A program made the translations under genes and the position numbers. Shown here piece by piece: positions 33,263 through 42,326 of a stretch of 64,000 bases of DNA. A model generated the notes under the pieces. It was not told where the DNA came from. It did no database searches and saw only the letters and a program-made list of their open reading frames with translations. The number at the start of each line of letters is the position of its first letter. The stretch's first letter is position 1. Location: assembly GCF_003031405.1 (NCBI RefSeq), contig NZ_CP020469.1, positions 3,782,001-3,846,000 of the forward strand. The letters run 5' to 3'. This stretch comes from Halomonas sp. 'Soap Lake #6'. GTDB taxonomy: Bacteria > Pseudomonadota > Gammaproteobacteria > Pseudomonadales > Halomonadaceae.

Positions 33263-34135
33263 TTACTCAAGGGGGTTGCGCGACGACAGCGCAGCAACCA
33301 GCTCCTGAGCAAAGCGTTGAGCAGAAGGCAGCGCGCCAAAACTCCATACCGGCGGTAAGCGCAATAGATTGGCGTTGTTAACGCTGGGTAAATGTTGCCA
33401 TAAACCACTTTTCACCAGCGCGTCTTCGACCCCAACAGGCAACGGCTCGACAACGACCAGCGTGGCCTCAGGATAGTCGTAGAGCGCTTCAATACCCACG
33501 AGTGAAAATCCCCAGGCATTGGTGGGCCGATCCCAGGCATTGGTCAAATTGATGCGTTCAAGCACGGCACTATAGAGACTATTGTCGCCAAAAACCCTGA
33601 CATGACGGGCATCCATGAATTGCACCATCAGCAGCGGCGGTGCATCGGGGCGCTGTTGACGAAGCGTGTCCATCAACGCATGAGTTTCGTTGATTAGCTG
33701 CGCTGCCTGCAGCCGGTGGCCGGTTAACTCACCTAGCTGACGGGTGAGTGTTTGTATCTCTTGCCAGGTATGAGTGCCGGGTGAATAGGGGGAGAACGAC
33801 GTGACCGGGGCAATTCTCTCCAGACGCTCAGTCAAACTGGTGAACATCGGCGAAATGAATGTTTGCGTCGGTGGCAATTGCGCCATGAGCTCGAGGTTGG
33901 GCTGTGATCGCAAACCAATATCTGTAACGCCGTCGGGGATCCTGGGCCCCCCTACCCACTCATGGTAACCATTTTGTTGAGCGGAACCTCTCAGCGGCGC
34001 GTCAATGGCCAGTAGCGTTTCGGCAATGGTCCAGTTGATGGTGGCCCACTGCGCCTGGGCACTAGACAAGGGCAGCAAGCAAGTAGCCGTTAAACAGCAG
34101 CGAGCCAAGAAAGAGAGCATCGACCGGTAGCACAT
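33263..34135 (-). CDS. FhuD-like iron-siderophore ABC transporter binding protein
   Basis: A 290-residue periplasmic binding protein of the helical-backbone (FhuD/BtuF) class. A signal peptide ends near SSAQA; the mature part opens with ATINWTIAETLLAIDAPLRG, continues with IGLRSQPNLELMAQLPPTQTFISPMF, and has the long linker helix and a C-terminal lobe with ALYDYPEATLVVVEPLP. It binds a ferric siderophore, probably hydroxamate-type, delivered by the TonB receptor encoded divergently. No permease or ATPase is adjacent, so the rest of the system is elsewhere. A second Met at residue 6 is an alternative start. Confidence 0.87.
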   Translation of the reverse strand: MCYRSMLSFLARCCLTATCLLPLSSAQAQWATINWTIAETLLAIDAPLRGSAQQNGYHEWVGGPRIPDGVTDIGLRSQPNLELMAQLPPTQTFISPMFTSLTERLERIAPVTSFSPYSPGTHTWQEIQTLTRQLGELTGHRLQAAQLINETHALMDTLRQQRPDAPPLLMVQFMDARHVRVFGDNSLYSAVLERINLTNAWDRPTNAWGFSLVGIEALYDYPEATLVVVEPLPVGVEDALVKSGLWQHLPSVNNANLLRLPPVWSFGALPSAQRFAQELVAALSSRNPLE

Positions 34136-34368
34136 AGCAGCGAGAGCATCAGAAAAAAGGGATCACATTTAGACGTCAATACGCATTTTTTGCAAGGCAG
34201 TAAGAAAAAATGTCATCCGCGTATGTTAATACATCTCATTTTGTTTAACATATACACCCATGCCGGAAAGGTGACCATGCCACGACAGCCAAGCCCTCCG
34301 CTTTCTTATATCGGCTTCATAAAAACGCGGCGGCTGGGCGCTGCTGTAAAAACGATAGGATCGACACT

Positions 34369-36534
34369 ATGTCTCTAGGGAACACCTCTAGCACAGCGCG
34401 CAAAGTACGGCTTCTGCGCACGCTGACGCTGATCGCGATGGGTATCACACCTGCGACCACCTGGGCGCAGACGACTGCTGCCAATCAGTCCCTGGATACC
34501 GTCACCGTCACGGGCTCCGTACCGACCTATGGAGATACGCCACCTCCGGCCTTCTCCGGTGGCCAAATCGCGGCGGGTGGCCGAGTGGGCCTGATCGGTG
34601 AAAAGGACGCGATGGACGTGCCTTTCAACGTCATTAGTTATACCAGTGAGCTGATGGAGAACCAACAATCCCAGACACTGGGCGATACGCTTCAGAACGA
34701 TGCCTCGGTATCGGTAGGGCTGGGCTTTGGCATCTATGGCGAAGCGTATAAGGTGCGCGGCTTTAACCTGACCGGTGACGACGTGGCCTATGGCGGCCTC
34801 TACGGTGTACTGCCGCGACAAATCATCAACAGCGACCTTGCCGAGCGCGTTGAAGTCTTCAAAGGTGCCAGCGCCTTTACGTCGGGCATTCCCATCGGAG
34901 GGAGCGGCGGCATTGGTGGCACCATCAACATCGAGCCCAAGCATGCGGGGGATGACCCCATGCTCAAACTATCCAGTGGCTATCGCTCCGATGGCTACGG
35001 CGAAGTGGGCGTCGATGCTAGCCAGCGTTATGGTGATCAACAGCAATGGGGGGCACGGGTAAGTGCCATGCGCGGCCGTGGTGACACCGCCATTGATGAC
35101 GAAACCCAGCGCGATACCTCCGTCGTCGTTGGGCTCGACTACCGTGGCGATCAAGGCCGAATACTGTTCGATGTCGGTCATCAAAAGCTCACCCTGGATG
35201 GTGGCCGTTCAAGCGTCAACACCGGCGCGGCCACTCAGGTGCCCGCTGCGCCGGACTCCTCGTTGAACTACACCCCCTCTTTCGGTGGAACCGAGCTAGA
35301 AACCAATTTCGGCATGGTCAGGGGTGAGTATGACCTCACCAACACCTGGACCGCTTTCGCGGCCTTGGGGGGTAACCGCACGCTCGAAGGCATCGTGTCA
35401 GCGACTCCGCGCCTTACCGATGACGCGGGCAACGCCAGGGTCAACGACTTCGAAACCAGCAACCACATCGACAACTTCGCCAGCCAAGCGGGGCTTCGTG
35501 GCTATGTGTTGACCGGCCCGGTCAGCCATGACATCACCGTTGGCTACTCCAGCGCCTATCGCAAGTTCGACACGGACTGGAGTTTCCTCGCGGCAGGCAC
35601 GACCAACATCTACGATCCCGTCGATTTATCTCGCCCGGATGGCACGCCTTTCCTGGGGGGTAGCGTGACGCGCACACGCTCCCAAGGGGTCACGCTGAGC
35701 GATACGCTTGGATTCATCGATGACCGACTGTTGCTGACGCTGGGCGCACGCTATCAGGCACTCGAGATCGACGAACGTCCTAACGACGGCAGCAGCAATC
35801 GCTATGCCGATCGTCGGGTAACCCCCGCCGTCGGCGCGGTGTTCAAGACCACGGATAATATCTCGCTCTACGCCAACTACGTCGAAGCGTTGCAGGATGG
35901 CGGCACGGTCACCGATACCACCGCACTGAACTTTGGCCAGCACCTGGGCATTGCCCGTGCCAAGCAGCACGAGGTGGGCGCTAAGTTCGACTATGGCAAC
36001 CTAGGCGGTGGCATTAGCCTGTTCCAGATCGAGCTACCCTCTGCAGCGGTCGTCGATGGCGTCGGCAACCTGAATAACGAGCAGCGTAATCGCGGCCTGG
36101 AGCTAAGCCTTTACGGTGAGCCGACGACAGGAGTGCGCCTGTTCAGCAGCGCGACCTGGATAGATGCCGAACTCACCAAAACACAGGATGGCAACGAAGG
36201 AAATGACGCCACGGGCGTTCCTAAGTATCGTTTTGTGCTCGGTGGCGAATGGGATACGCCCTTCGTCGAGCGTCTCACTGCCACTGGTCGCGTCCTGCAC
36301 ACGGGCTCGCAGTACGCCGATGTAGCCAACGACTTGAAGCTGGATTCCTGGACACGCCTCGATCTTGGCCTGCGCTACACCACACCGGTCGGTGGCGCTG
36401 ATTGGATCTGGCGCGCAGGCATCGACAACGTTACCGACGAAAATTACTGGTCAGGCGCCTCGACGTCCTTTGCGAATTATTTGATTCAAGGCGAACCGCG
36501 CACCTTCAAGCTTTCGGCGACCGTCGAGTTTTAA
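34369..36534 (+). CDS. TonB-dependent siderophore receptor
   Basis: A 721-residue outer-membrane receptor. A long signal peptide (cut near TTWAQ, about residue 34) is followed by the TonB box region SLDTVTVTGS, the plug domain (PFNVISYTSELMENQQSQTLGDTLQNDASV ... VFKGASAFTSG ... GGIGGTINIEPK), and a 22-strand barrel ending in PRTFKLSATVEF with the terminal Phe needed for assembly. The closest group is the FhuE/FoxA-like siderophore receptors. It is divergent from the FhuD-like gene, so the two should be co-regulated by iron. Confidence 0.92.
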   Translation: MSLGNTSSTARKVRLLRTLTLIAMGITPATTWAQTTAANQSLDTVTVTGSVPTYGDTPPPAFSGGQIAAGGRVGLIGEKDAMDVPFNVISYTSELMENQQSQTLGDTLQNDASVSVGLGFGIYGEAYKVRGFNLTGDDVAYGGLYGVLPRQIINSDLAERVEVFKGASAFTSGIPIGGSGGIGGTINIEPKHAGDDPMLKLSSGYRSDGYGEVGVDASQRYGDQQQWGARVSAMRGRGDTAIDDETQRDTSVVVGLDYRGDQGRILFDVGHQKLTLDGGRSSVNTGAATQVPAAPDSSLNYTPSFGGTELETNFGMVRGEYDLTNTWTAFAALGGNRTLEGIVSATPRLTDDAGNARVNDFETSNHIDNFASQAGLRGYVLTGPVSHDITVGYSSAYRKFDTDWSFLAAGTTNIYDPVDLSRPDGTPFLGGSVTRTRSQGVTLSDTLGFIDDRLLLTLGARYQALEIDERPNDGSSNRYADRRVTPAVGAVFKTTDNISLYANYVEALQDGGTVTDTTALNFGQHLGIARAKQHEVGAKFDYGNLGGGISLFQIELPSAAVVDGVGNLNNEQRNRGLELSLYGEPTTGVRLFSSATWIDAELTKTQDGNEGNDATGVPKYRFVLGGEWDTPFVERLTATGRVLHTGSQYADVANDLKLDSWTRLDLGLRYTTPVGGADWIWRAGIDNVTDENYWSGASTSFANYLIQGEPRTFKLSATVEF

Positions 36535-36560
36535 GTAACGCACCCTCTTTACCGTTACCA

Positions 36561-36588
36561 TGAGGGCGCTTCCTATGAGGCGCCCTCA
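36561..36588 (+). terminator. Hairpin terminator after the TonB receptor gene
   Basis: TGAGGGCGC pairs perfectly with GCGCCCTCA across a 10-nt loop, 26 nt after the receptor stop codon, followed by CCTTTCC. The stem is strong but the T-run is short. Confidence 0.65.
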
Positions 36589-37099
36589 CCTTTCCGCTAC
36601 GGAATGGGACTTTTGGTATGGCGGCCAACCTGCCGCCAAAAACCTTCCAGGCCCCGATGGCACCTCTGATCTGATTCACCGAGGCGAAACCCGCGACGGC
36701 AGAGACTACCAGACCAGAATGAGCCGTATCGCGGTGTGGAATACCGTCATGGATGAGCATAACTATTTGGTAAGGCGCTGGAACGGCTTTATGTCGGCTT
36801 AAGCAGTGTGCTTGAACTAGCATTTAGCCTCTTATGATCCGCTTCCCTGGCATTGGCAGCTAACAGCGTGATGACCATGCAATATGACCCCGCCTCTTGG
36901 CTTCCACGAGCTTATGCTGGGTGCTTGTTTGTTCCCCATCATCAAGACTGCGCCTGCTAAACCCTCACCAACGCTGGAAAATATTATGGGCCCTAGCCAG
37001 CAGACCACGAAGAAGCGTTGAAAAGAAAAACTTACGGGCCTCAGCCTACTTCAGCAGCTTATGCTAGGCTAATTTCAGTAGAAAGTTGAGCTCGTGCTC

Positions 37100-37140
37100 G
37101 AAAGCTAATAGGCAGCGAAAGCTAATAGGCAGCGAAAGCT
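37100..37140. repeat. 17-bp tandem repeat, 2.4 copies
   Basis: GAAAGCTAATAGGCAGC occurs at 37100-37116 and 37117-37133, with a partial third copy to 37140. It is perfect and lies in non-coding DNA. Confidence 0.85.
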
Positions 37141-37372
37141 ATGCAGCATAAGGCTGAAAACGACCCAAAGCGGTCATTCTTGGAAATGCAGTGGCGCGCG
37201 AATTTTGGCTATGCGGTCTAATTTAAATTAAAAGCCCAAGGGATCATAGGATTGGGGGAATCTGACAGGCTGCATTTGCCGGTAAAAGGTGTCAACGCGT
37301 TCACTGAATCATAGTACACGCCGTCTAATACGCTGTTATGCAAGTAGCAATATAGGCGATTGATTGGATTCG

Positions 37373-37534
37373 TTAAAAAGCGTGAGGAAGAAGGGAATCA
37401 GCTTTACTCGAGTCACGAGACTGAATGTAATCCAGATTTACTATCATTGTTGAAGTGATAAAAACTAAGTACATCAATGTTCTAAAGCAATTTTTTTTAA
37501 GTAAATTTCCGGTTTTATCAGTTGTTTTGTTCAT
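37373..37534 (-). CDS. Small hypothetical protein with one membrane helix (53 aa)
   Basis: A short frame with unusually good expression signals: AAGGAGGT ends 4 nt before the ATG at 37534, and a sigma-70-like promoter lies about 120 nt upstream. The protein has a basic N-terminus (MNKTTDKTGNLLKKN), one hydrophobic segment (about residues 19-34, LMYLVFITSTMIVNL), and a short polar tail. No family is recognised. It could be a small membrane protein or a leader/toxin-like peptide. The gene is AT-rich like the DUF262 gene nearby but points away from it. Confidence 0.55.
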   Translation of the reverse strand: MNKTTDKTGNLLKKNCFRTLMYLVFITSTMIVNLDYIQSRDSSKADSLLPHAF

Positions 37535-37656
37535 GCGCACCTCCTTAAGGTTAACTGGGGGATTGCATTCACTCTCGCAAGTTGCCAAACGACCACGCAA
37601 AGCGATTTCTTGCTGTTGTGTGACCTCGAGAATCGAGTAAAGCTGACTAGTTGGCT

Positions 37657-37685
37657 ATGGTAGCAAGATCTATTGCATTTGTCAA
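37657..37685 (-). promoter_or_regulatory. Sigma-70-type promoter for the small ORF
   Basis: On the minus strand TTGACA (37685-37680) is followed after exactly 17 nt by TACCAT (37662-37657), a perfect -35 and a 4/6 -10 box. The expected 5' leader of about 115 nt contains a CTCGA-GAA-TCGAG mini-hairpin at 37624-37636. Confidence 0.6.
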
Positions 37686-38027
37686 CACATTGTGCTATCG
37701 GTGCATAATAAAGTCTCAGCTTACCGAGGCGTTAATCAGAACCTCTTTAAATACCGCTTTTGGTCGATAACGGAAAGTAAGGCAATTGTCCAGAGGCAGC
37801 ATGCAACCCTGAGCGGACATCCCGATAAATGCTACTGACAAGTTCATTCGTGTTACGCGGCTAGCACTATTATATGGTGTAATGGTTTAGATCAGATGGT
37901 AGCGTTGCTCACACCTTAATACGGCTTTATGCACGCATTGTTACATTTTGGCCAGCTGTAATTCTTGTAAAAATATAAACGACCGCATTATTCTAGGCTA
38001 ATTTTTATCTCTATTGAGGGAAATCAA
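37686..38027. other. Leader region of the DUF262 gene
   Basis: About 340 nt without a gene between the divergent small ORF and the DUF262-AlbA_2 gene. The last 60 nt are AT-rich; TTGAGGGAAATCAAG just before 38028 supplies the likely ribosome binding site (GAGG). Nothing else is recognised. Confidence 0.5.
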
Positions 38028-39824
38028 GTGCAAAACAATTTAAATATACGCGGCGAGCCAATTCAAAGTATTTATAGTGAATATAAACAAGGCAAATACA
38101 TTGTCAATCGCCGCTATCAAAGAAAGCTCGTATGGACGTTGGCAGAGAAGCAGAAATTTATTGACTCATTGCTTAAGCAATATCCGGTGCCGTTGTTCCT
38201 TGGTGTCATTTTTGATCATACATCAAAAGGAAGGTGTTTTGAAATATTGGATGGAATGCAAAGGCTAGAAGCAATAACATCTTTTATTGACGGGGAATTC
38301 CATGTCGATGGTAAATATTTCGACCTATCAATAGTTGCTGAAACAAATAGGCTTCTCGAAGCGGGTAAGTTAATTCAAAATCAGCCTAAACTTGAATTTG
38401 AGGCATGCAAAGCCCTTTTAAATTATCCTCTCCCCATATCTACATCTAATTACAAATCTAACGATAGCGTCGATGAAACATTTCGTAGAATAAATACAGG
38501 TGGTGTTCGTCTGTCACGACAAGAAGTTAGACAGGCAGGTGTTGTATCGGACTTTTCACAGTTGGTTAGAAAATGCGCTGTTTATATTAGAGGTGATGTT
38601 TCCCATACTGATATTGTTGAACTGGATAAAATGAAGGCGATTAGCTTAACAAAAGATGATCAAATTCACGGAATAAAAATAAAAGATACTTTCTGGAATA
38701 GAAATCATATTCTTACAATAGACAATATTGTCGCATCAAGGGATGAAGAGCTTGTTGCTCATGTGCTTCTTCACACGTTGCTTGGAACAGAAAGTCAGAC
38801 CTCATCTACATTTCTAGATCAGGTTTATCAGGAAAATACCCAAGCAAGCAATAAGGCAAGCGATGCAGTTCTTAAGTTCGGTGTTGAATCACTCTATAAG
38901 CACTTTTGTTTTGTTTACGATGAGCTCACTAAAGTAATCAATGAGTTTCCAAGGCCTTATCATGAGCATTTATATAAAGGAAAGCCATCTAAAGTACAGG
39001 GATCTTATCAAGTTCTATTAATTGCATTCCATGAACTCCTTCTTAAGAGAAATAAAAAGATACAAAATTATCGAGAGCTCGCCAGCTTATTAAGAGGTAT
39101 TGCCTCAGATTGTATGGGAGCGCTTAAGAGTGATTATAAGTGGCTCGCAAGAGATCGTGCGCAAATGGTAAAGGCCGTATGCGGAGTTATCGATTCAAAA
39201 TTTGTTGCACGAGAAGGGTTGGATCCCACATCGCAATCATGGGTTGAGAATCTAGAGAATATTCTGAATCAATCAAAAACGGAGAATGTGTGTTACGACT
39301 TCAAAATTGGTTTTTTCCCTCTTCATGGTGATAACAGCTACAACACAAAACTGGTATCGAAAGTCATAAAAACGTTAACTGCCATGGCAAACTCTCATGC
39401 AGGTGAAAATTACGTGATTGTTGGCGTAGCCGACTGTAAAGGTGATGCTGTCAAACATGAAAATAAATATGGTAGTCAACCAAGAATATATGGCGACTTC
39501 TTTGTGACGGGAATTGGGGATGAGGCATGTGCTAATCATGACGATATTGATTCCTATCAACAAAAACTGCAACAGACCATCGAAAAAGAACCTGTTGATG
39601 ATAAAATAAAACGCTTGATACAGCGCAACGTTGTATTTTTCAAATACTATAATAAGGATGTTGTTATGTTAAAGATAATTCGGGGTGAGTCACCTATAAA
39701 GTATGACGGAAAGATATATGTAAGAAAGCTTGCTAATACTGATCCTGAGCCAATCGCTGACGACAAAGAGTTTGAATTCTTCAAGGAATTTATAGAGCAA
39801 AGTAGTCGTTATCCCTACAACTGA
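38028..39824 (+). CDS. DUF262 (GmrS-like/ParB-fold) - AlbA_2 (Schlafen-like) fusion protein, putative defence protein
   Basis: A 598-residue orphan. The N-terminal DUF262 domain has NRRYQRKLVW (27-36), DGMQR (75-79, usual DGQQR) and FRRINTGG (152-159), motifs tied to nucleotide hydrolysis in GmrSD-type and related systems. A helical middle follows. From about 418 an AlbA_2 putative nucleic-acid-binding domain appears: CYDFKIGFF (422-430), TAMANSHAG (451-459) and VIVGVAD (463-469). The gene is strikingly AT-rich with codon use unlike its neighbours, and it lies alone beside tRNA-Arg, a usual integration hotspot. It is probably a single-gene antiphage or mobile-element defence factor, but no assay-level function can be read from the sequence. 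Confidence 0.8.
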   Translation: MQNNLNIRGEPIQSIYSEYKQGKYIVNRRYQRKLVWTLAEKQKFIDSLLKQYPVPLFLGVIFDHTSKGRCFEILDGMQRLEAITSFIDGEFHVDGKYFDLSIVAETNRLLEAGKLIQNQPKLEFEACKALLNYPLPISTSNYKSNDSVDETFRRINTGGVRLSRQEVRQAGVVSDFSQLVRKCAVYIRGDVSHTDIVELDKMKAISLTKDDQIHGIKIKDTFWNRNHILTIDNIVASRDEELVAHVLLHTLLGTESQTSSTFLDQVYQENTQASNKASDAVLKFGVESLYKHFCFVYDELTKVINEFPRPYHEHLYKGKPSKVQGSYQVLLIAFHELLLKRNKKIQNYRELASLLRGIASDCMGALKSDYKWLARDRAQMVKAVCGVIDSKFVAREGLDPTSQSWVENLENILNQSKTENVCYDFKIGFFPLHGDNSYNTKLVSKVIKTLTAMANSHAGENYVIVGVADCKGDAVKHENKYGSQPRIYGDFFVTGIGDEACANHDDIDSYQQKLQQTIEKEPVDDKIKRLIQRNVVFFKYYNKDVVMLKIIRGESPIKYDGKIYVRKLANTDPEPIADDKEFEFFKEFIEQSSRYPYN

Positions 39825-39961
39825 TGCATAGGGTCAGCAGTAGTGTCCCGGCCCTAAGGGTCTCTATCAGATGGCTTTCTCGCTACGCAAGGGTCGCCGC
39901 AGAATATTGACGTAACATAAGCACACGCTGAAAGGCCGCTCTTGGCCGAAAGCAGCCAAAC

Positions 39962-39998
39962 AAAAAAAGGGCCCACGATTTCTCGTAGACCCCTTTTT
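39962..39998 (-). terminator. Terminator of the tRNA-Arg gene
   Basis: Read on the minus strand, AAAAAGGGGTCTACGA pairs with TCGTGGGCCCTTTTT (16 pairs including G-T pairs, GAA-type loop) and runs into seven Ts. It lies 8 nt after the CCA end of the tRNA. Confidence 0.85.
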
Positions 39999-40005
39999 GG
40001 ATGTT

Positions 40006-40082
40006 TGGCGCGCCCGGCAGGAATTGAACCTGCGACCTTCGGCTTCGGAGGCCGACACTCTATCCAACTGAGCTACGGGCGC
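40006..40082 (-). tRNA. tRNA-Arg (anticodon CCG)
   Basis: The minus strand folds as a standard 77-nt tRNA with CCA encoded: acceptor GCGCCCG / CGGGCGC, D-arm GCTC...GAGT, anticodon stem TCGGC / GCCGA around loop CTCCGAA (anticodon CCG, reading CGG), and T-arm GCAGG TTCAATT CCTGC. An intrinsic terminator follows. It sits next to the AT-rich DUF262-AlbA_2 gene, so it may have been used as an integration site. Confidence 0.95.
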
Positions 40083-40226
40083 TTTGGGTGCGTATCGTAC
40101 CCGTGTGAGCGCGTTGTGTCCAGCTGTTGAACGGTTTTACACGGCGCTTCGATTGACCGTTTTCCCTAGTGTGGTGCATGCTTTGGGAGCACTTCCGAAC
40201 CTTAGTGAAACCGGGAACACAATAAA

Positions 40227-41222
40227 ATGAAAACATTTGCACGAAACACGCTGGCACTGGGCATTTCACTGGCGCTGGTAAGCGCCGCGAACTCTGCTGA
40301 TTTTGCTGATATGGACCCCGTAACCCTGCGTTTGGCCCATGTGGTTAATGAGCAAGACGGCTTTCATATTGCGGCAGTTAAATTTCAAGAACTGGTTGCC
40401 GAGCGGACTGAAGGCGCGGTATCCGTGGATATCTACCCCAATGCTTCCCTAGGCGACGAGCGTACGCTGCTGGAAGGTATGCAGATCGGCACGGTGGATA
40501 TGGGGGTGATTACCAACGGGCCAGTGGCTAATTTTGTGGAAGAGATGGCGGTGTTTGAACTGCCGTTCTTATTCCCTTCGCCTGAAGCTGCTTACTCTGT
40601 GCTGGATGGCCCCATTGGCCAGGAGCTACTGGATAAGTTGGCGGATGTGAACCTGAAAGGCATGGCCTACGCCGAACGTGGTTTTCGTAACCTGACCAAT
40701 AGTGAGCGGGCAGTAAATACGCCGGAAGACCTGAACGGCCTGCGCATCCGCGTTATGGAAAACCCTGTATATACAGATACCTTCCGTGAGCTGGGCGCTA
40801 ATGCCATCCCCATGGCGTGGACAGAAGCCCTGACCGCCATGCAGCAGGGCACTATCGATGGCCAGGAAAACCCTGTAAACGTCATCCACTCGTTCAAGCT
40901 GGATGAAACCCAAAACTATATGACGCTGTCTCGCCACACCTATGCACCGGCAATTTTTGTGATGGGAATGCCCGCCTGGAACCAGCTACCGGAACACGCC
41001 CAAGAGGTACTGCTTGAGGCTGCCCAGGAAGCCGCTGAGCACGAACGCCAAGTGAATGCGGAAATGGAAGCCGAGCAGTTGGCCGCCCTACGCGAAGCCG
41101 GTATGGAAATTAACGAAACACCAGATTTGGAAGCCTTCCAAGCTGCAGTGGCGCCAGTGTATGAGAAGTATGGCGAGCAGTTTGGTGATTACCTGACGCG
41201 TATTCAGGAGGCGCTTGAGTAA
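40227..41222 (+). CDS. dctP: TRAP transporter substrate-binding protein (DctP family), orphan copy of system 4
   Basis: A 331-residue periplasmic receptor with a signal peptide (cut near ANSA). Arginine motif DLNGLRIRVMENPVY and pocket loop TIDGQENPVN. It has no dctQ/dctM of its own. It is very similar over its whole length to the DctP at 44012-45052, including a 45-bp stretch with a single difference near the 3' end, so one arose from the other by duplication. It could supply the DctQM encoded at 45-47 kb with a second ligand specificity. Confidence 0.92.
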   Translation: MKTFARNTLALGISLALVSAANSADFADMDPVTLRLAHVVNEQDGFHIAAVKFQELVAERTEGAVSVDIYPNASLGDERTLLEGMQIGTVDMGVITNGPVANFVEEMAVFELPFLFPSPEAAYSVLDGPIGQELLDKLADVNLKGMAYAERGFRNLTNSERAVNTPEDLNGLRIRVMENPVYTDTFRELGANAIPMAWTEALTAMQQGTIDGQENPVNVIHSFKLDETQNYMTLSRHTYAPAIFVMGMPAWNQLPEHAQEVLLEAAQEAAEHERQVNAEMEAEQLAALREAGMEINETPDLEAFQAAVAPVYEKYGEQFGDYLTRIQEALE

Positions 41223-41343
41223 GCGGTCTTTGCTAACTGCCCAGCTTCCCATAGCGTGAGGTTGGTTTGATTGAAGAGACCGACAGCTGTTTGCGCGGTG
41301 TCAACGTGCTGCGTGAACAGCCTTTACCAATAAGAGACGCCTG

Positions 41344-42291
41344 ATGACTGAAACAACCAATATAAAGTTGGCCACGAGACTACATAAGATAAATCTCAAT
41401 TTATTATTGGTTTTTCATACGCTTTATTGGAAAAGGAGCTTAACCCTTACCGCAGAAGCACTCTGCCTTAGCCAGCCAGCAGTTAGCCATTCGCTAAAGA
41501 AGTTGCGCCTGTTGATGGACGACCCACTATTTATTAAAACGCTGGATGGTATGCAGCCAACCCCGCTTGCCCGGCAGATGGATGCCGCGGTGGCCAAAGG
41601 GTTGTTCTACTTCGATCAGGCGGTGTATAGCAGCGGCGAGTTCTCACCGGCCACATCGAAACGGGAGTTTCGTGTCAGCCTGGTGGACTATGTGAGCCAG
41701 CAGTTACAGCCTCAGCTCATTCAGCACTGTTTAACCCATGCGCCCGACTTATGTTTCAACATGCTGTCTACCCGCATAGCCAGCGCCGAAGATGCCCAGC
41801 ACGCCATACAAGCCCACGATATCGACCTCGCCATGGTGCAGTTGGAAAGCTTGCCTCTCACCTCTTATCACGAATACCTGTTTGATGATGTGATTGGCTG
41901 TGTTGGTGATGCCACCCTGTACGGGGAGAGCAACACGATCACGCTTGAAGCTTTTTTAAACGCCCCGCAAATCGCACTATCTCATCGCGAAGATAGCCCA
42001 CTGTTAATCAATGAGAAGTTGAGAACGCTGGGGTTAGAACGCAAAATCGTCGCCAAAACGCCCTATATCACTCCACTGCAAGAAATACTGGTCTCGACGA
42101 ATTTACTCTGCGTGGTGACTGAGAGTGCCGCCAAGGTGATTTGTCGCAATAATAGCTTGAAGTTCTATGCCCTGCCCCTGGATGTAGCGCCTTTTAAAGT
42201 GTGCCTGTGCTGGGACGAAAGGAAGGATCACGACTCAGGTATACACTGGTTAAGATCGTTAATTAGGGAGCTGATAACACCCGCTCCCTAA
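41344..42291 (+). CDS. LysR-family transcriptional regulator
   Basis: A 315-residue regulator. The N-terminal helix-turn-helix is LNLLLVFHTLYWKRSLTLTAEALCLSQPAVSHSLKKLRLLMDDPLF (about 18-64), and the effector domain starts at about 98. It is placed between an orphan dctP and the FAD dehydrogenase gene, and is convergent with the latter across 35 nt. It probably controls this organic-acid locus. It begins 121 nt after dctP. Confidence 0.92.
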   Translation: MTETTNIKLATRLHKINLNLLLVFHTLYWKRSLTLTAEALCLSQPAVSHSLKKLRLLMDDPLFIKTLDGMQPTPLARQMDAAVAKGLFYFDQAVYSSGEFSPATSKREFRVSLVDYVSQQLQPQLIQHCLTHAPDLCFNMLSTRIASAEDAQHAIQAHDIDLAMVQLESLPLTSYHEYLFDDVIGCVGDATLYGESNTITLEAFLNAPQIALSHREDSPLLINEKLRTLGLERKIVAKTPYITPLQEILVSTNLLCVVTESAAKVICRNNSLKFYALPLDVAPFKVCLCWDERKDHDSGIHWLRSLIRELITPAP

Positions 42292-42326
42292 AGGCTGGCG
42301 GTGCTTACTGACCTTTCAGGCAAACA

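Larger units (their letters stand above)
36535..37372. other. Gene-poor stretch downstream of the TonB receptor
   Basis: Holds a terminator-like hairpin (36561-36588) and a 17-bp tandem repeat (37100-37133). An 80-codon plus-strand open stretch (36560-36802) begins inside the hairpin and has no recognised domain, so I do not call it a gene. Confidence 0.55.

Noticed and set aside
34220..34250. Possible Fur box before the first TonB receptor
   Set aside because: AATACATCTCATTTTG resembles a Fur half-site, but the match is too weak to list as a feature.
36560..36802. 80-codon frame after the TonB receptor
   Set aside because: Its start lies inside a terminator hairpin and the sequence has no recognisable domain; a minus-strand frame covers the same DNA equally well.
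37100..37140. Possible CRISPR array
   Set aside because: Units are directly adjacent without spacers and only 2.4 copies exist; no cas genes are present in the window.
39825..40005. Search for an att-site copy of the tRNA-Arg 3' end flanking the DUF262 gene
   Set aside because: I could not find a convincing second copy of the tRNA end within the nearby sequence.
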